A stretch of 12,451 nucleotides of DNA from Deltaproteobacteria bacterium (GTDB lineage: Bacteria; Desulfobacterota; Desulfobacteria; Desulfobacterales; SG8-13): NCBI GenBank assembly GCA_030670715.1, contig DAOVBC010000029.1, forward strand, positions 1 to 12,451. The letters are read 5' to 3'. Made by a program: the position numbers and the translations under genes. A model generated the notes under the pieces. The model saw nothing but the letters and a program-made list of their open reading frames with translations. It was not told the origin of the DNA and ran no database searches. Positions 6,357-12,451 of this stretch are shown piece after piece. Position 1 is the stretch's first letter. Each line of letters starts with the position of its first letter.

Positions 6357-6986
6357 ATGCCGCTGATGCGGATTCCGTCAAAACGAAAATGTTTCGAGCT
6401 CATCTGTGAAATAGAAATGATGGATCATATTGTGGCCCATTCCATACTGGTCTGCCGGGTGTCCCTTCTGCTCGTCGATCGGCTCTCATCTGCCGGTGAA
6501 ACGCTGAACCGGGATCTTGTCCAGGCCTCGGCCCTGCTGCACGATATCACCAAGACCAGAAGTTTAAAAACCGGAGAAATCCATTCGGAAACCGGCTGTC
6601 AGCTGCTGTCCGATAAGGGATTTCTTGAGATCGGAGACATTGTCCGGCAGCACGTCACGCTCGATGCGTACTTTCCTTCCGATGCCGTCACGGAAACGGA
6701 AATCGTGAATTATGCCGACAAACGGGTGCTGCACGACGGGGTGGTTTCGCTGGACGACCGGATGGACTATATCCTTGAGCGCTACGGGAAAACCGATGCC
6801 ATCCGGGAAAAATTAATGCGGCTCTGGGAAAAATCGAATGAGATGGAAAAAAGAATTTTTAAAGACCTGTCTGTTCAGCCCCGAGACGTTAAAGATTTCA
6901 TCGGTTGTGACGGGTATAAAGCTGATATGGCAATATACCGCAAAATATGCACAGAAATAGGATTACAGAATAAATCAACCGGATAA
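6357..6986 (+). CDS. HD-domain metal-dependent phosphohydrolase-like protein
   Basis: From ATG 6357 this is a 209-residue protein with a compact HD domain. His28 (VAHSILV), His62-Asp63 (LLHDITK) and Asp121 (NYADKRV) supply the classical H...HD...D metal ligands. His76 and His99 add the extra histidines common in single-metal or di-metal HD proteins. Such proteins hydrolyse nucleotides or other phosphomonoesters and phosphodiesters; no HD-GYP motif is seen, so cyclic-di-GMP hydrolysis is not indicated. The C-terminal about 70 residues are helical and charged. An in-frame upstream ATG at 6318 exists, but aggag at 6341-6345 favours 6357. The stop codon is only 3 bp from the convergent stress-protein gene. 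The substrate is unknown. Confidence 0.82.
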   Translation: MPLMRIPSKRKCFELICEIEMMDHIVAHSILVCRVSLLLVDRLSSAGETLNRDLVQASALLHDITKTRSLKTGEIHSETGCQLLSDKGFLEIGDIVRQHVTLDAYFPSDAVTETEIVNYADKRVLHDGVVSLDDRMDYILERYGKTDAIREKLMRLWEKSNEMEKRIFKDLSVQPRDVKDFIGCDGYKADMAIYRKICTEIGLQNKSTG

Positions 6987-6989
6987 TAT

Positions 6990-7439
6990 TCAGTCCATCT
7001 CACGAGAGCGGATCAGTAGCAGGGGGCGGTCGATCCGTTGCAGTACACCAGCTGCCACACTTCCGTAAAAAGTTCTGGCCAAACCGCCACGGCCGTGACT
7101 GGCCATGGCCACAAGGTCAGCGTTTTCATCTGCTGCGGTCTTGATGATTTCTTTGACAATCGGACCCAAAGCTATGCGCGTCTCAGCTCTGATACCTTTG
7201 TTGTGAAGCAATTCTTTTAGCTTTTTCAGATAGGCTTCGGTCTCATCCCTAAGAAGTTTACGTTTTTTCAACAATTCCTGCATGGGCACCGCGTCACTGT
7301 ACTCAAACAAATTAATTTCTTCCTCTACAAAAAGAAATATGACTTTTGCATCATAGCGTTGTGAAAGGTCCTCAATGTGCGTTAAAATGGCCTCGGCTCT
7401 CTTCGATCCATCCAATGGAACCAGTATGATCTTATACAT
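6990..7439 (-). CDS. universal stress protein, UspA family
   Basis: This 149-residue single-domain Usp begins MYKIILVPLDGS, the typical first beta strand and loop. It ends with the nucleotide-loop pattern ASHGRGGLARTFYGS followed by a final strand (RPLLLIRS). The G-x2-G-x9-G-S ATP-binding signature is present except that its first Gly is Ala, which is common, so ATP binding is likely but not certain. Usp proteins are cytoplasmic dimers induced by starvation, oxidative or respiratory stress. The start at 7439 is preferred because ggaggt (7444-7449) precedes it; the upstream in-frame ATG at 7451 would overlap that ribosome site. It is convergent with the HD gene at 3 bp spacing, with no room for a separate terminator. 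Confidence 0.93.
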   Translation of the reverse strand: MYKIILVPLDGSKRAEAILTHIEDLSQRYDAKVIFLFVEEEINLFEYSDAVPMQELLKKRKLLRDETEAYLKKLKELLHNKGIRAETRIALGPIVKEIIKTAADENADLVAMASHGRGGLARTFYGSVAAGVLQRIDRPLLLIRSREMD

Positions 7440-7780
7440 AGGCACCTCCATCAATGATCATATGGATTTAAATCCAGCAGGTTTTATTCAGAAACGATGC
7501 AGTTTTGAATTCAGGTCATAGCCGTATTGAATATTCGGCGGAATGGGAGTCCAGAAAAAGGAGCAGGATAACTGCAAAATTAAACTGAGATTGAAAGCCC
7601 GGACAATCTCCAGGTCTGCAGTATGGGAGTGCCGAAGTGCAGCAAGCTTGAATCTGGAAAAACAGAAATAAGTATTAATGGTATATAATTAAGATAAACC
7701 AGGGACCTTTTCTTGTCAACGACGTGCGGGAAATAGGTTGGCCGGCGTGAAAAGATTTCCGTTTTTTTGTATTTATTTTC

Positions 7781-7921
7781 TCAGATTTCATAATGCCAGA
7801 CCTTTTTTCTACTGAACCTTTTTATCAATCGGCCATGAATGACAATTAGACCTAAGAAAATAAAGGCCATTCCACCAAAGGCATTCCATCCAGGTTGTTC
7901 CCCAAGCACCTTCACCCCTAA
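7781..7921 (-). pseudogene. C-terminal remnant of an EamA/DMT-type transporter
   Basis: Reading the minus strand, 46 codons before a TGA at 7781-7783 give a hydrophobic peptide with LGEQPGWNAFGGMAFIFLG, then a basic tail. This matches the pattern of the last transmembrane helix of EamA-family (drug/metabolite transporter) proteins, where an LGE motif precedes the final helix. The frame is closed upstream by TAA at 7922-7924, and no other part of such a gene is visible. It is best seen as the surviving end of a deleted or rearranged gene. Confidence 0.6.
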
Positions 7922-7975
7922 TTAACTTATTTCCGGGACATTACCTTAGAAGCCTTTTCACCGTCGAATCAACAA

Positions 7976-8010
7976 CCCGAATATTGCTGAATTAAAAAGC
8001 AAGATTCGGG
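7976..8010 (+). promoter_or_regulatory. 12-bp hairpin in the leader of the AraC/MGMT gene
   Basis: CCCGAAT (7976-7982) pairs with ATTCGGG (8004-8010), and TTGCT (7984-7988) pairs with AGCAA (7998-8002). One A/G mismatch separates the two stem segments, and the loop is 9 nt and A-rich. It ends 57 bp before the start codon. No T-run follows on either strand, so an operator or leader structure is more likely than a terminator. Confidence 0.5.
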
Positions 8011-8067
8011 TGGCAATAATGATTTGATTCAGGTAGGTAAATTTATAAAGAAAATCGGGAGAACAAA

Positions 8068-8925
8068 ATGAATGATAAAGATTTTTCACAACAGTCCGAA
8101 GATTATCAACGGATAGAAAAGGCCATTCGGTTTGTGGAGGAAAACATGAAATCCCAGCCCACTCTGGATCAAATTGCAGATAGTGTGCACCTGAGCAAGT
8201 ACCACTTTAACCGGCTATTCAAACGGTGGGCCGGTATCAGCCCCATCCAGTTCCTGCAGTTTCTGACCCTTGAATATACCAAGCAGAAGCTGGCCGATTC
8301 CAGAAGCATTCTCGACACCTCTCTCGATGCAGGGCTCTCGGGCCCCGGTCGTCTACATGATTTATTTGTCACGTTCGAGGCAATGACACCCGGCGAATTC
8401 AAACAGATGGGAGCAGGTTTGAAAATAAAGTATGGTTTCCAGCCTACACCGTTTGGGGAGTGCCTGCTTGCCATGACCGACAGAGGTATCTGTCATCTTG
8501 GATTTGTGGATGGTGATAATCGATCCATGGCATTGAGTCAGTTGCGGCAAATCTGGCCAAAAGCAGCTCTCGTTGAAAACCGGGTTGGTATCGGTTCAAT
8601 GGTAAAGCGTATATTCAGCGCGGGAACCTATCGCGATTCACATCCTTTCCACCTGCATCTAAAGGGAACAAACTTTCAAGTGAACGTTTGGCGAGCGTTA
8701 TTAACTATCCCTGTCGGAAAGGTTGTAAGTTACCAGGATATTGCCGCTTATATCGGACACCCCAAAGCCTTTCGAGCTGTTGCCAACGCTATTGCCATCA
8801 ACCCTGTCGGTTATCTGATCCCTTGTCATCGCGTGATTGCAAAATCGGGGAAAATTCATCGATACCGCTGGGGCACTGCAAGAAAAAAAGTGGTTTTAGG
8901 ATGGGAGGCAGCCGAGACAGGATAG
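8068..8925 (+). CDS. AraC-type regulator fused to methylated-DNA-cysteine methyltransferase (Ada-like)
   Basis: This is a 285-residue two-domain protein. Residues about 14-113 form an AraC-type double helix-turn-helix (LDQIADSVHLSKYHFNRLF and the second helix pair ending in EAMTPGEFKQ). Residues about 120-284 form an O6-alkylguanine-DNA alkyltransferase domain with FQVNVWRALLTIPVGKVVSY (203-222) and the active-site PCHRVI, whose Cys253 accepts the alkyl group. Compared with E. coli Ada (354 residues), the N-terminal zinc-cysteine phosphotriester sensor is missing. This architecture is known in many bacteria and should repair O6-methylguanine, while its regulatory input is unclear. The usual GGYRWG after the active site reads HRYRWG, a small divergence. 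The ribosome site cgggag lies about 6 nt upstream. A hairpin lies in its leader. Confidence 0.93.
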   Translation: MNDKDFSQQSEDYQRIEKAIRFVEENMKSQPTLDQIADSVHLSKYHFNRLFKRWAGISPIQFLQFLTLEYTKQKLADSRSILDTSLDAGLSGPGRLHDLFVTFEAMTPGEFKQMGAGLKIKYGFQPTPFGECLLAMTDRGICHLGFVDGDNRSMALSQLRQIWPKAALVENRVGIGSMVKRIFSAGTYRDSHPFHLHLKGTNFQVNVWRALLTIPVGKVVSYQDIAAYIGHPKAFRAVANAIAINPVGYLIPCHRVIAKSGKIHRYRWGTARKKVVLGWEAAETG

Positions 8926-8944
8926 AAATGAATAATTGGGTGCT

Positions 8945-8978
8945 ACCGGACCAAACACCCCGGCTGGTGCTTTTCGGT
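8945..8978. terminator. weak hairpin between convergent genes, possible terminator
   Basis: An imperfect hairpin (aaacacc at 8953-8959 with ggtgctttt at 8966-8974, outer accg/cggt) sits between the convergent AraC/MGMT and PilZ genes. The stem is short with bulges and the T-run is interrupted, so the call rests mainly on its location. Confidence 0.3.
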
Positions 8979-8995
8979 CGAATAAGGCCGGATTA

Positions 8996-9538
8996 TCAGC
9001 TTACAATTTCATATACGTCATTCATTTTTTCGGAAAAGGATTGAATCATCTCAAGCTGAAATTGTGTCAGGAACTTAAATTTAACACCGATCCCCTGCAT
9101 ACCGCTCCAGACGATTTCACCGGTCAGCTGAAAAGGGACCTGATTGTTGGAGATCGTAAAAGACATGTTGACCTCCTGGCCCACCGGGAATAAATCCCTG
9201 GTCTCGATGTACACACCGAAGGCACTGATGTCCAGAATAAAGCTTTTATATTCGTGATCCTGTACGGTATACGTCACGCCGATCAGGCAGGGTTTGCGCG
9301 CGTTGCCCCGACGATCGATCTTGCCGTCTTCCAGTTCCAGGCCCTCGAGTCTTTGCAGCAGCCTTCGCTGCTGGTCATCAGGCATCTCAAGAATCATCCG
9401 GAACAGATTTTTGGTAAAACTCTCCCCGAGCAATTGTTTTAACAGATTTATAAGCTGTTCCTGGGGGGTGTTGCTGACCAACCCGAACAAGCGTGCGATG
9501 GCACTGTATTTGTGTAGCTGCTGTTCAAAATTTCCCAT
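8996..9538 (-). CDS. PilZ-domain protein (probable c-di-GMP receptor)
   Basis: This is a 180-residue protein. The C-terminal half (about 75-175) is a PilZ domain with both cyclic-di-GMP contact motifs: R77-x-x-x-R81 (RRGNAR) and D103-x-S-x-x-G108 (DISAFG). It is therefore likely to bind the messenger. The N-terminal about 70 residues are helical and charged (for example QEQLINLLKQLLGE) and are not a domain I recognise. Partners could be motility, exopolysaccharide or transcription machinery; nothing nearby points to one. A taggat ribosome-like site lies about 6 nt upstream of the ATG and aaaggag about 17 nt upstream. A well-formed promoter lies 51-80 nt upstream of the start codon. Confidence 0.9.
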   Translation of the reverse strand: MGNFEQQLHKYSAIARLFGLVSNTPQEQLINLLKQLLGESFTKNLFRMILEMPDDQQRRLLQRLEGLELEDGKIDRRGNARKPCLIGVTYTVQDHEYKSFILDISAFGVYIETRDLFPVGQEVNMSFTISNNQVPFQLTGEIVWSGMQGIGVKFKFLTQFQLEMIQSFSEKMNDVYEIVS

Positions 9539-9588
9539 GCGATATCCTAATCCATCTCCTTTTTAAATTGTATTACATCAGAGACTTA

Positions 9589-9618
9589 ATTATACCACAC
9601 AAACAACTGAAATTTCAA
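9589..9618 (-). promoter_or_regulatory. sigma70-type promoter of the PilZ gene
   Basis: On the minus strand TTGAAA (9613-9618) and TATAAT (9589-9594) are separated by 18 bp. The -10 box is extended by TGG. It predicts transcription from about position 9582, giving an untranslated leader of about 45 nt. Confidence 0.7.
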
Positions 9619-9677
9619 ATGAAAGTAATGAATGGCAATTCGGAAGGCCTATGTGAGGCGGCAACCCAGGCGCACAA

Positions 9678-9712
9678 TAAGAAAAGCGGCGATATTCGTT
9701 GAATAACGCCGC
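9678..9712 (-). terminator. Rho-independent terminator downstream of the exoribonuclease gene
   Basis: Read on the minus strand, GCGGCG (9707-9712) and TATTC (9701-9705) pair with GAATA (9693-9697) and CGCCGC (9686-9691), with one A/A-type mismatch and a 3-nt loop. A T-rich run (ttttctta) follows. An outer gcacaa/ttgtgc pair (9672-9677, 9714-9719) may extend it. It would end the exoribonuclease transcript about 300 nt after the stop codon. Confidence 0.75.
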
Positions 9713-9729
9713 CTTGTGCCTTAAGGCCG

Positions 9730-10005
9730 AATGCCTAAAATGAAAAAACGGTTGAGTCGGTTGGGTCGGTTACGTCGGTTGAGTCCGTTAAGCCCGTATC
9801 TCGCAACTCATAACTCGCAACCCCCGCCCGCCTCGCCTGAACGGCTCGCGATGGCGGGCAGGCGTAACACAACAAACTCAATAAACTCAATGAACCCTGA
9901 AACCCGAAACTTGAAACTTGGAATCATCGAATATCGAGCATCCAGCATTGTATATCGACCAGCAAACCCAATAAACTCAATGAACCCAACGAACTCAACA
10001 AACCT
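9730..10005. repeat. intergenic 9-nt-periodic inverted-arm repeat, copy B
   Basis: It opens with aatgcctaaaat, shared with copy C, then four G/T-rich units of the type gttgagtcg from 9751. Next come a GC-rich palindrome (9826-9864), A/C-rich units, a centre with ttggaatcatcgaatat shared with copy A, and a final A/C-rich arm (aacccaata, aactcaatg, aacccaacg, aactcaaca). It touches the exoribonuclease stop codon and lies within the predicted 3' untranslated region of that gene. Confidence 0.8.
9826..9864. repeat. GC-rich palindrome inside repeat copy B
   Basis: GCCCGCC (9826-9832) matches GGCGGGC (9853-9859), and CGCCTG (9835-9840) matches CAGGCG (9859-9864), giving two alternative hairpins. 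This insert is absent from copies A and C. Confidence 0.6.
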
Positions 10006-12012
10006 TTACCCCATAAAAACAGTGAGCACATCCTTGCGGGCCCGCACACGCTGAATCGTTACCTGGATGAGGTCTTCCGGGTTCAGGCCTATACCGCTGG
10101 TGATCGGCAGATCACATTCGATCATGTATTCGGGAATCAGCACCTGATAGCTTTTTCTTCTTCTGGCAAGTACGATCGCCTCTTCCTTTTGACCGACCAT
10201 CTTTTCCAGATACTTCAATATCCAGTACCTGAGACGACGGTGCTGGATCCGTGACACAATCCCCATGGGTTGTTCCAGCTGCTGAATGATCTTATCTATT
10301 TCTTCGGCACTATACGGTTCCTCCAGCCCGTGGGCCGCGCGAATCTGGCGCTGGGTGGTAAGATCGCAGAATTTACGGATGGGAGAGGTGCCCGTCACAT
10401 ATTCACTTAGCCCCAATCCTGAATGGTGATCCGGCTCATCGCTCAAGACGAAACGGCTCAAAAGCCTCCGCTGCATGATGTTTTGAAAAAGGCTGCCTTC
10501 ATCACCTTTGTAAAGGCGCTCTCTCGGCTTCGGCTGTGACCTGTAAATCGCCGGAAGGCCCCTCTGGGAGAGAAATCTGGCCATCAGCCAGTTGGCCATG
10601 ATCATAAATTCGGACACCAGCATTCGGCCGGGACTTTCCCGGTTAATTCTGTTTACCTTGATTTCACCATCTTCACCGATCCAAACATGAATTTCCGGCA
10701 GGTTGATCTGCAACGCAGCGGCATCCATCCGGTATTTGCGAAATTTGGATGCGATATCCCGCAGAGTGATAATATCCGGATTTTCGTCTGCCAGCGTATT
10801 GACATCGTAATAGGTGAGCTGCCGGTCGACTCTGACCAGACTGGGGAAAATGTCAAAATCAACAATATCGAATACCGGGTTCATCCGCACCATGGTGCTG
10901 ATGGCCGGGCGCAGCTCTCCGGCCTTCAGGCTGCAGAGGTCTTCCGCAAAGCATGACGGCAGCATCGGTATTTTAATATCGGGCGTGTAAATGGAGCTGC
11001 TCCGTTTCAGTGCCTCCCGATCAAAACGATCGCCTTTTTTAATATAGTGCCCCACGTCGATAATGTGAACACCGATCCGATAAAAGTCGCCCTCTTTTTC
11101 CAGGCTTAACGCATCATCATAATCCAGGGTGGACTGACCGTCGATGGTCATCAGATCAAGATGGCTCAAATCTCTGCGCCGGGGCCCGGCTGGAGCCTGA
11201 AATGACGATGGAACTGCTTCTTTTACCAGTTTTTCGGCACTTTCGACAATGTCGCGGGAGAATTCGATCGGAATATCGTATCTGAGAAGATCCGTATTCT
11301 CATTCTCATCCCACAAACCGACTTTAACCAGAACAGAAAAAATATCACCAAAATCGTTGACCCCGGCTTTGGACATCATTTCTTTTCCGAATGCATAGTG
11401 GGGGCTTTCTTTTTCAAACAGATATGTGGACTTCAGAATCTCGGCAAATTCCTTTTCTTCTTCCGTTAGCCCGGCAGCCGGGTCATAACGATTGCTGAGG
11501 ATGCTCTTTAACCAGTCCGCTCCCCCCTGAACAATTCGGATTTGGCGTTCTTCCTCTTTGTGCCGGGCCGCGAGTCGATCAACCTGCTCTTCGGAATATG
11601 GGAAAAATCGATCCGCATTAAATTTAAAATACAGCCGGTTTTTAAAAAATGCCCGCACAACCGCCGATTCGTGATCGTAAGACGGGCCTTCGGGGAAACA
11701 GAATTCAGTCATAGTAGCCAGATCGACCCACTCCTGTTCGGGGTTTAATACTTCCCACAGTTCCCTGATATCGACATCGTTGATCAATTTATCGCGCCGG
11801 TTCGCAATTTCCTTCAGAGTTTCCACCGTTTTTACCCTGCCCCGGGAAAGGTCGAGACGCATATTACATTTATGGGACAAACGACTCGCCGACAGATTTA
11901 CCTCGCGATCGTTCTCAGTCAGCACACGCAAGCGTTTGTTTTTAACCTCGAGAACAACCGCGCACATAATCTTCTGGCGCTCGATATATTCAACAATCGT
12001 ACCGGATTCCAT
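10006..12012 (-). CDS. RNase II/R-family 3'-5' exoribonuclease
   Basis: This 668-residue protein has a central RNB catalytic domain (about 280-605). The motif IDGQSTLDYDDA places the metal-binding aspartates Asp291, Asp297, Asp299 and Asp300, matching the four aspartates of E. coli RNase II. Other landmarks are LPAIYRSQ (486-493) and TSPIRKFCDL (542-551). The N-terminal region does not show an obvious cold-shock pair, and the last about 60 residues may be a small S1-like RNA-binding domain. It should degrade RNA processively from the 3' end in the cytoplasm. The overall form resembles the divergent RNase II type of cyanobacteria and chloroplasts more than E. coli RNase R. The start codon lacks a Shine-Dalgarno sequence and sits just after a promoter, so translation may be leaderless. 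Met16 is the alternative start. Confidence 0.93.
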   Translation of the reverse strand: MESGTIVEYIERQKIMCAVVLEVKNKRLRVLTENDREVNLSASRLSHKCNMRLDLSRGRVKTVETLKEIANRRDKLINDVDIRELWEVLNPEQEWVDLATMTEFCFPEGPSYDHESAVVRAFFKNRLYFKFNADRFFPYSEEQVDRLAARHKEEERQIRIVQGGADWLKSILSNRYDPAAGLTEEEKEFAEILKSTYLFEKESPHYAFGKEMMSKAGVNDFGDIFSVLVKVGLWDENENTDLLRYDIPIEFSRDIVESAEKLVKEAVPSSFQAPAGPRRRDLSHLDLMTIDGQSTLDYDDALSLEKEGDFYRIGVHIIDVGHYIKKGDRFDREALKRSSSIYTPDIKIPMLPSCFAEDLCSLKAGELRPAISTMVRMNPVFDIVDFDIFPSLVRVDRQLTYYDVNTLADENPDIITLRDIASKFRKYRMDAAALQINLPEIHVWIGEDGEIKVNRINRESPGRMLVSEFMIMANWLMARFLSQRGLPAIYRSQPKPRERLYKGDEGSLFQNIMQRRLLSRFVLSDEPDHHSGLGLSEYVTGTSPIRKFCDLTTQRQIRAAHGLEEPYSAEEIDKIIQQLEQPMGIVSRIQHRRLRYWILKYLEKMVGQKEEAIVLARRRKSYQVLIPEYMIECDLPITSGIGLNPEDLIQVTIQRVRARKDVLTVFMG

Positions 12013-12020
12013 AACTTATG

Positions 12021-12049
12021 ATAATAACAACCAAATTATCTAAAGTCAA
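12021..12049 (-). promoter_or_regulatory. sigma70-type promoter of the exoribonuclease gene
   Basis: On the minus strand TTGACT (12044-12049) and TATTAT (12021-12026) are separated by exactly 17 bp. The -10 box ends only 8 nt before the ATG at 12012, so the transcript should begin at or within a few bases of the start codon. Confidence 0.6.
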
Positions 12050-12167
12050 TCAGCGGCAAACCCGCGTCAGGAGCCCAAAAGGCGATGGCAGAATTCGATT
12101 TTTAGGGTTGATAGATCGATATGGACAAATCGTTCGTATTCAGGGTAAAGTAAAGCGCATAGGGGCA

Positions 12168-12316
12168 AATGCCTAAAATTAAAACAGTTGAGTCGGTTGC
12201 GTCAGTTGAGATAGTTGGGCCAGTTCGCCGGTTTGCCTGTTGGCCGGTTGGCCCATTTACCAGTTAACTCAATGAACTCAAGCAACCCAAATAACACAAT
12301 AAACCCGATAAACTCA
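12168..12316. repeat. intergenic 9-nt-periodic inverted-arm repeat, copy C
   Basis: It starts with aatgcctaaaatt and gttgagtcggttg, like copy B. It then continues with cagttcgcc and gttggccggttggccc words, like copy A, and ends in A/C-rich units (aactcaatg, aactcaagc, aacccaaat). The central cgaatat segment of copies A and B is missing, so this is a shorter, nearly direct fold-back. It ends 7 bp before the ABC exporter start. The rest of the 12050-12323 spacer shows nothing else. Confidence 0.75.
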
Positions 12317-12323
12317 TTAAGTA

Positions 12324-12451
12324 ATGAAATCGTCTGCCCTCATAAAACCTTACTTTAGCGAAAACAAGCTTAAGATCGCGATCGGACTGATCAGCCTGAT
12401 CATTGTTGATGTGCTGCAGCTCTTTATTCCGCGAATCCTCAAATGGGCGGT
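12324..12451 (+). CDS. ABC exporter subunit, N-terminal fragment (runs off the window)
   Basis: The 42 codons from ATG 12324 to the window edge read as a short polar start (LIKPYFSENK) followed by a hydrophobic helix (IAIGLISLIIVDVLQLFIPR) and ILKWAV. This is the usual opening of the transmembrane domain of MdlA/MsbA-type ABC exporters, in which the fused ATPase would follow outside the window. No good Shine-Dalgarno precedes the ATG, so the start is provisional. The substrate cannot be inferred. Confidence 0.7.
   Translation, partial: MKSSALIKPYFSENKLKIAIGLISLIIVDVLQLFIPRILKWA

Larger units (their letters stand above)
7440..8067. other. 628-bp spacer between the Usp and AraC/MGMT genes
   Basis: This spacer lies between divergent genes and must hold both promoters, but none is convincing. 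A tataat at 7684-7689 lacks a matching -35. The stretch 7455-7780 shows no coding signal. The right half holds a decayed transporter fragment (7781-7921) and a hairpin (7976-8010), listed separately. Confidence 0.5.

Noticed and set aside
7684..7689. Promoter around tataat in the Usp-AraC spacer
   Set aside because: No -35 element lies at 16-18 bp on the plus strand, and the minus-strand reading is poor. The box alone is not enough.
9731..10054. A plus-strand ORF through repeat copy B
   Set aside because: Its open frame results from the 9-nt repeat period (three codons) and it is low-complexity Asn/Thr/Ser text.

Overview
The window looks like chromosomal DNA of an anaerobic, selenium-using bacterium. 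The best guess is Desulfobacterota (the former Deltaproteobacteria, Desulfobacteraceae-like). This is inferred from the gene mix (AtoE-type short-chain fatty acid transporter, rhodanese-ferritin-like fusion, PilZ and HD proteins), moderate GC content, long gene-poor spacers and apparent in-frame UGA selenocysteine codons. No rRNA, tRNA, CRISPR array or intact mobile element is visible.

Layout. Positions 14-2292 (+): an alpha/beta hydrolase and a short-chain fatty acid transporter, closed by a clear intrinsic terminator. Positions 2473-5543 (+): the most interesting block. A 108-codon unrecognised ORF is interrupted by one in-frame TGA (2584-2586), followed at once by a strong stem-loop. After a structured spacer comes a rhodanese-ferritin-like fusion (3299-4135), whose expected catalytic cysteine codon is TGA (3518-3520), also followed by a SECIS-like hairpin. 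Next is a stand-alone FAD/NAD(P) oxidoreductase of the type often fused to the N-terminus of SelD (selenophosphate synthetase). Positions 5651-6986 (+): a YbaK/EbsC-type aminoacyl-tRNA deacylase and an HD-domain protein, ending 3 bp from a convergent universal stress protein (6990-7439, -). Positions 7440-8067: a spacer holding the C-terminal scrap of an EamA-type transporter and a 12-bp hairpin. Positions 8068-8925 (+): an AraC/MGMT fusion like Ada without its N-terminal domain. Positions 8996-9538 (-): a PilZ protein with a good sigma70-type promoter. Positions 10006-12012 (-): an RNase II/R family exoribonuclease with a promoter so close to its ATG that the mRNA may be leaderless. Position 12324 to the window end (+): the N-terminus of an ABC exporter subunit.

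Three intergenic spacers (4182-4417, 9730-10005, 12168-12316) carry one family of about 9-nt-periodic repeats with G/T-rich and A/C-rich complementary arms that abut gene ends.

How the genes may work together: two neighbouring UGA-containing ORFs plus a SelD-associated flavoprotein suggest a small selenium-related redox or sulfur-transfer locus. The Sec-for-Cys rhodanese is well supported by the sequence. The upstream UGA ORF is a plausible but unproven new selenoprotein.
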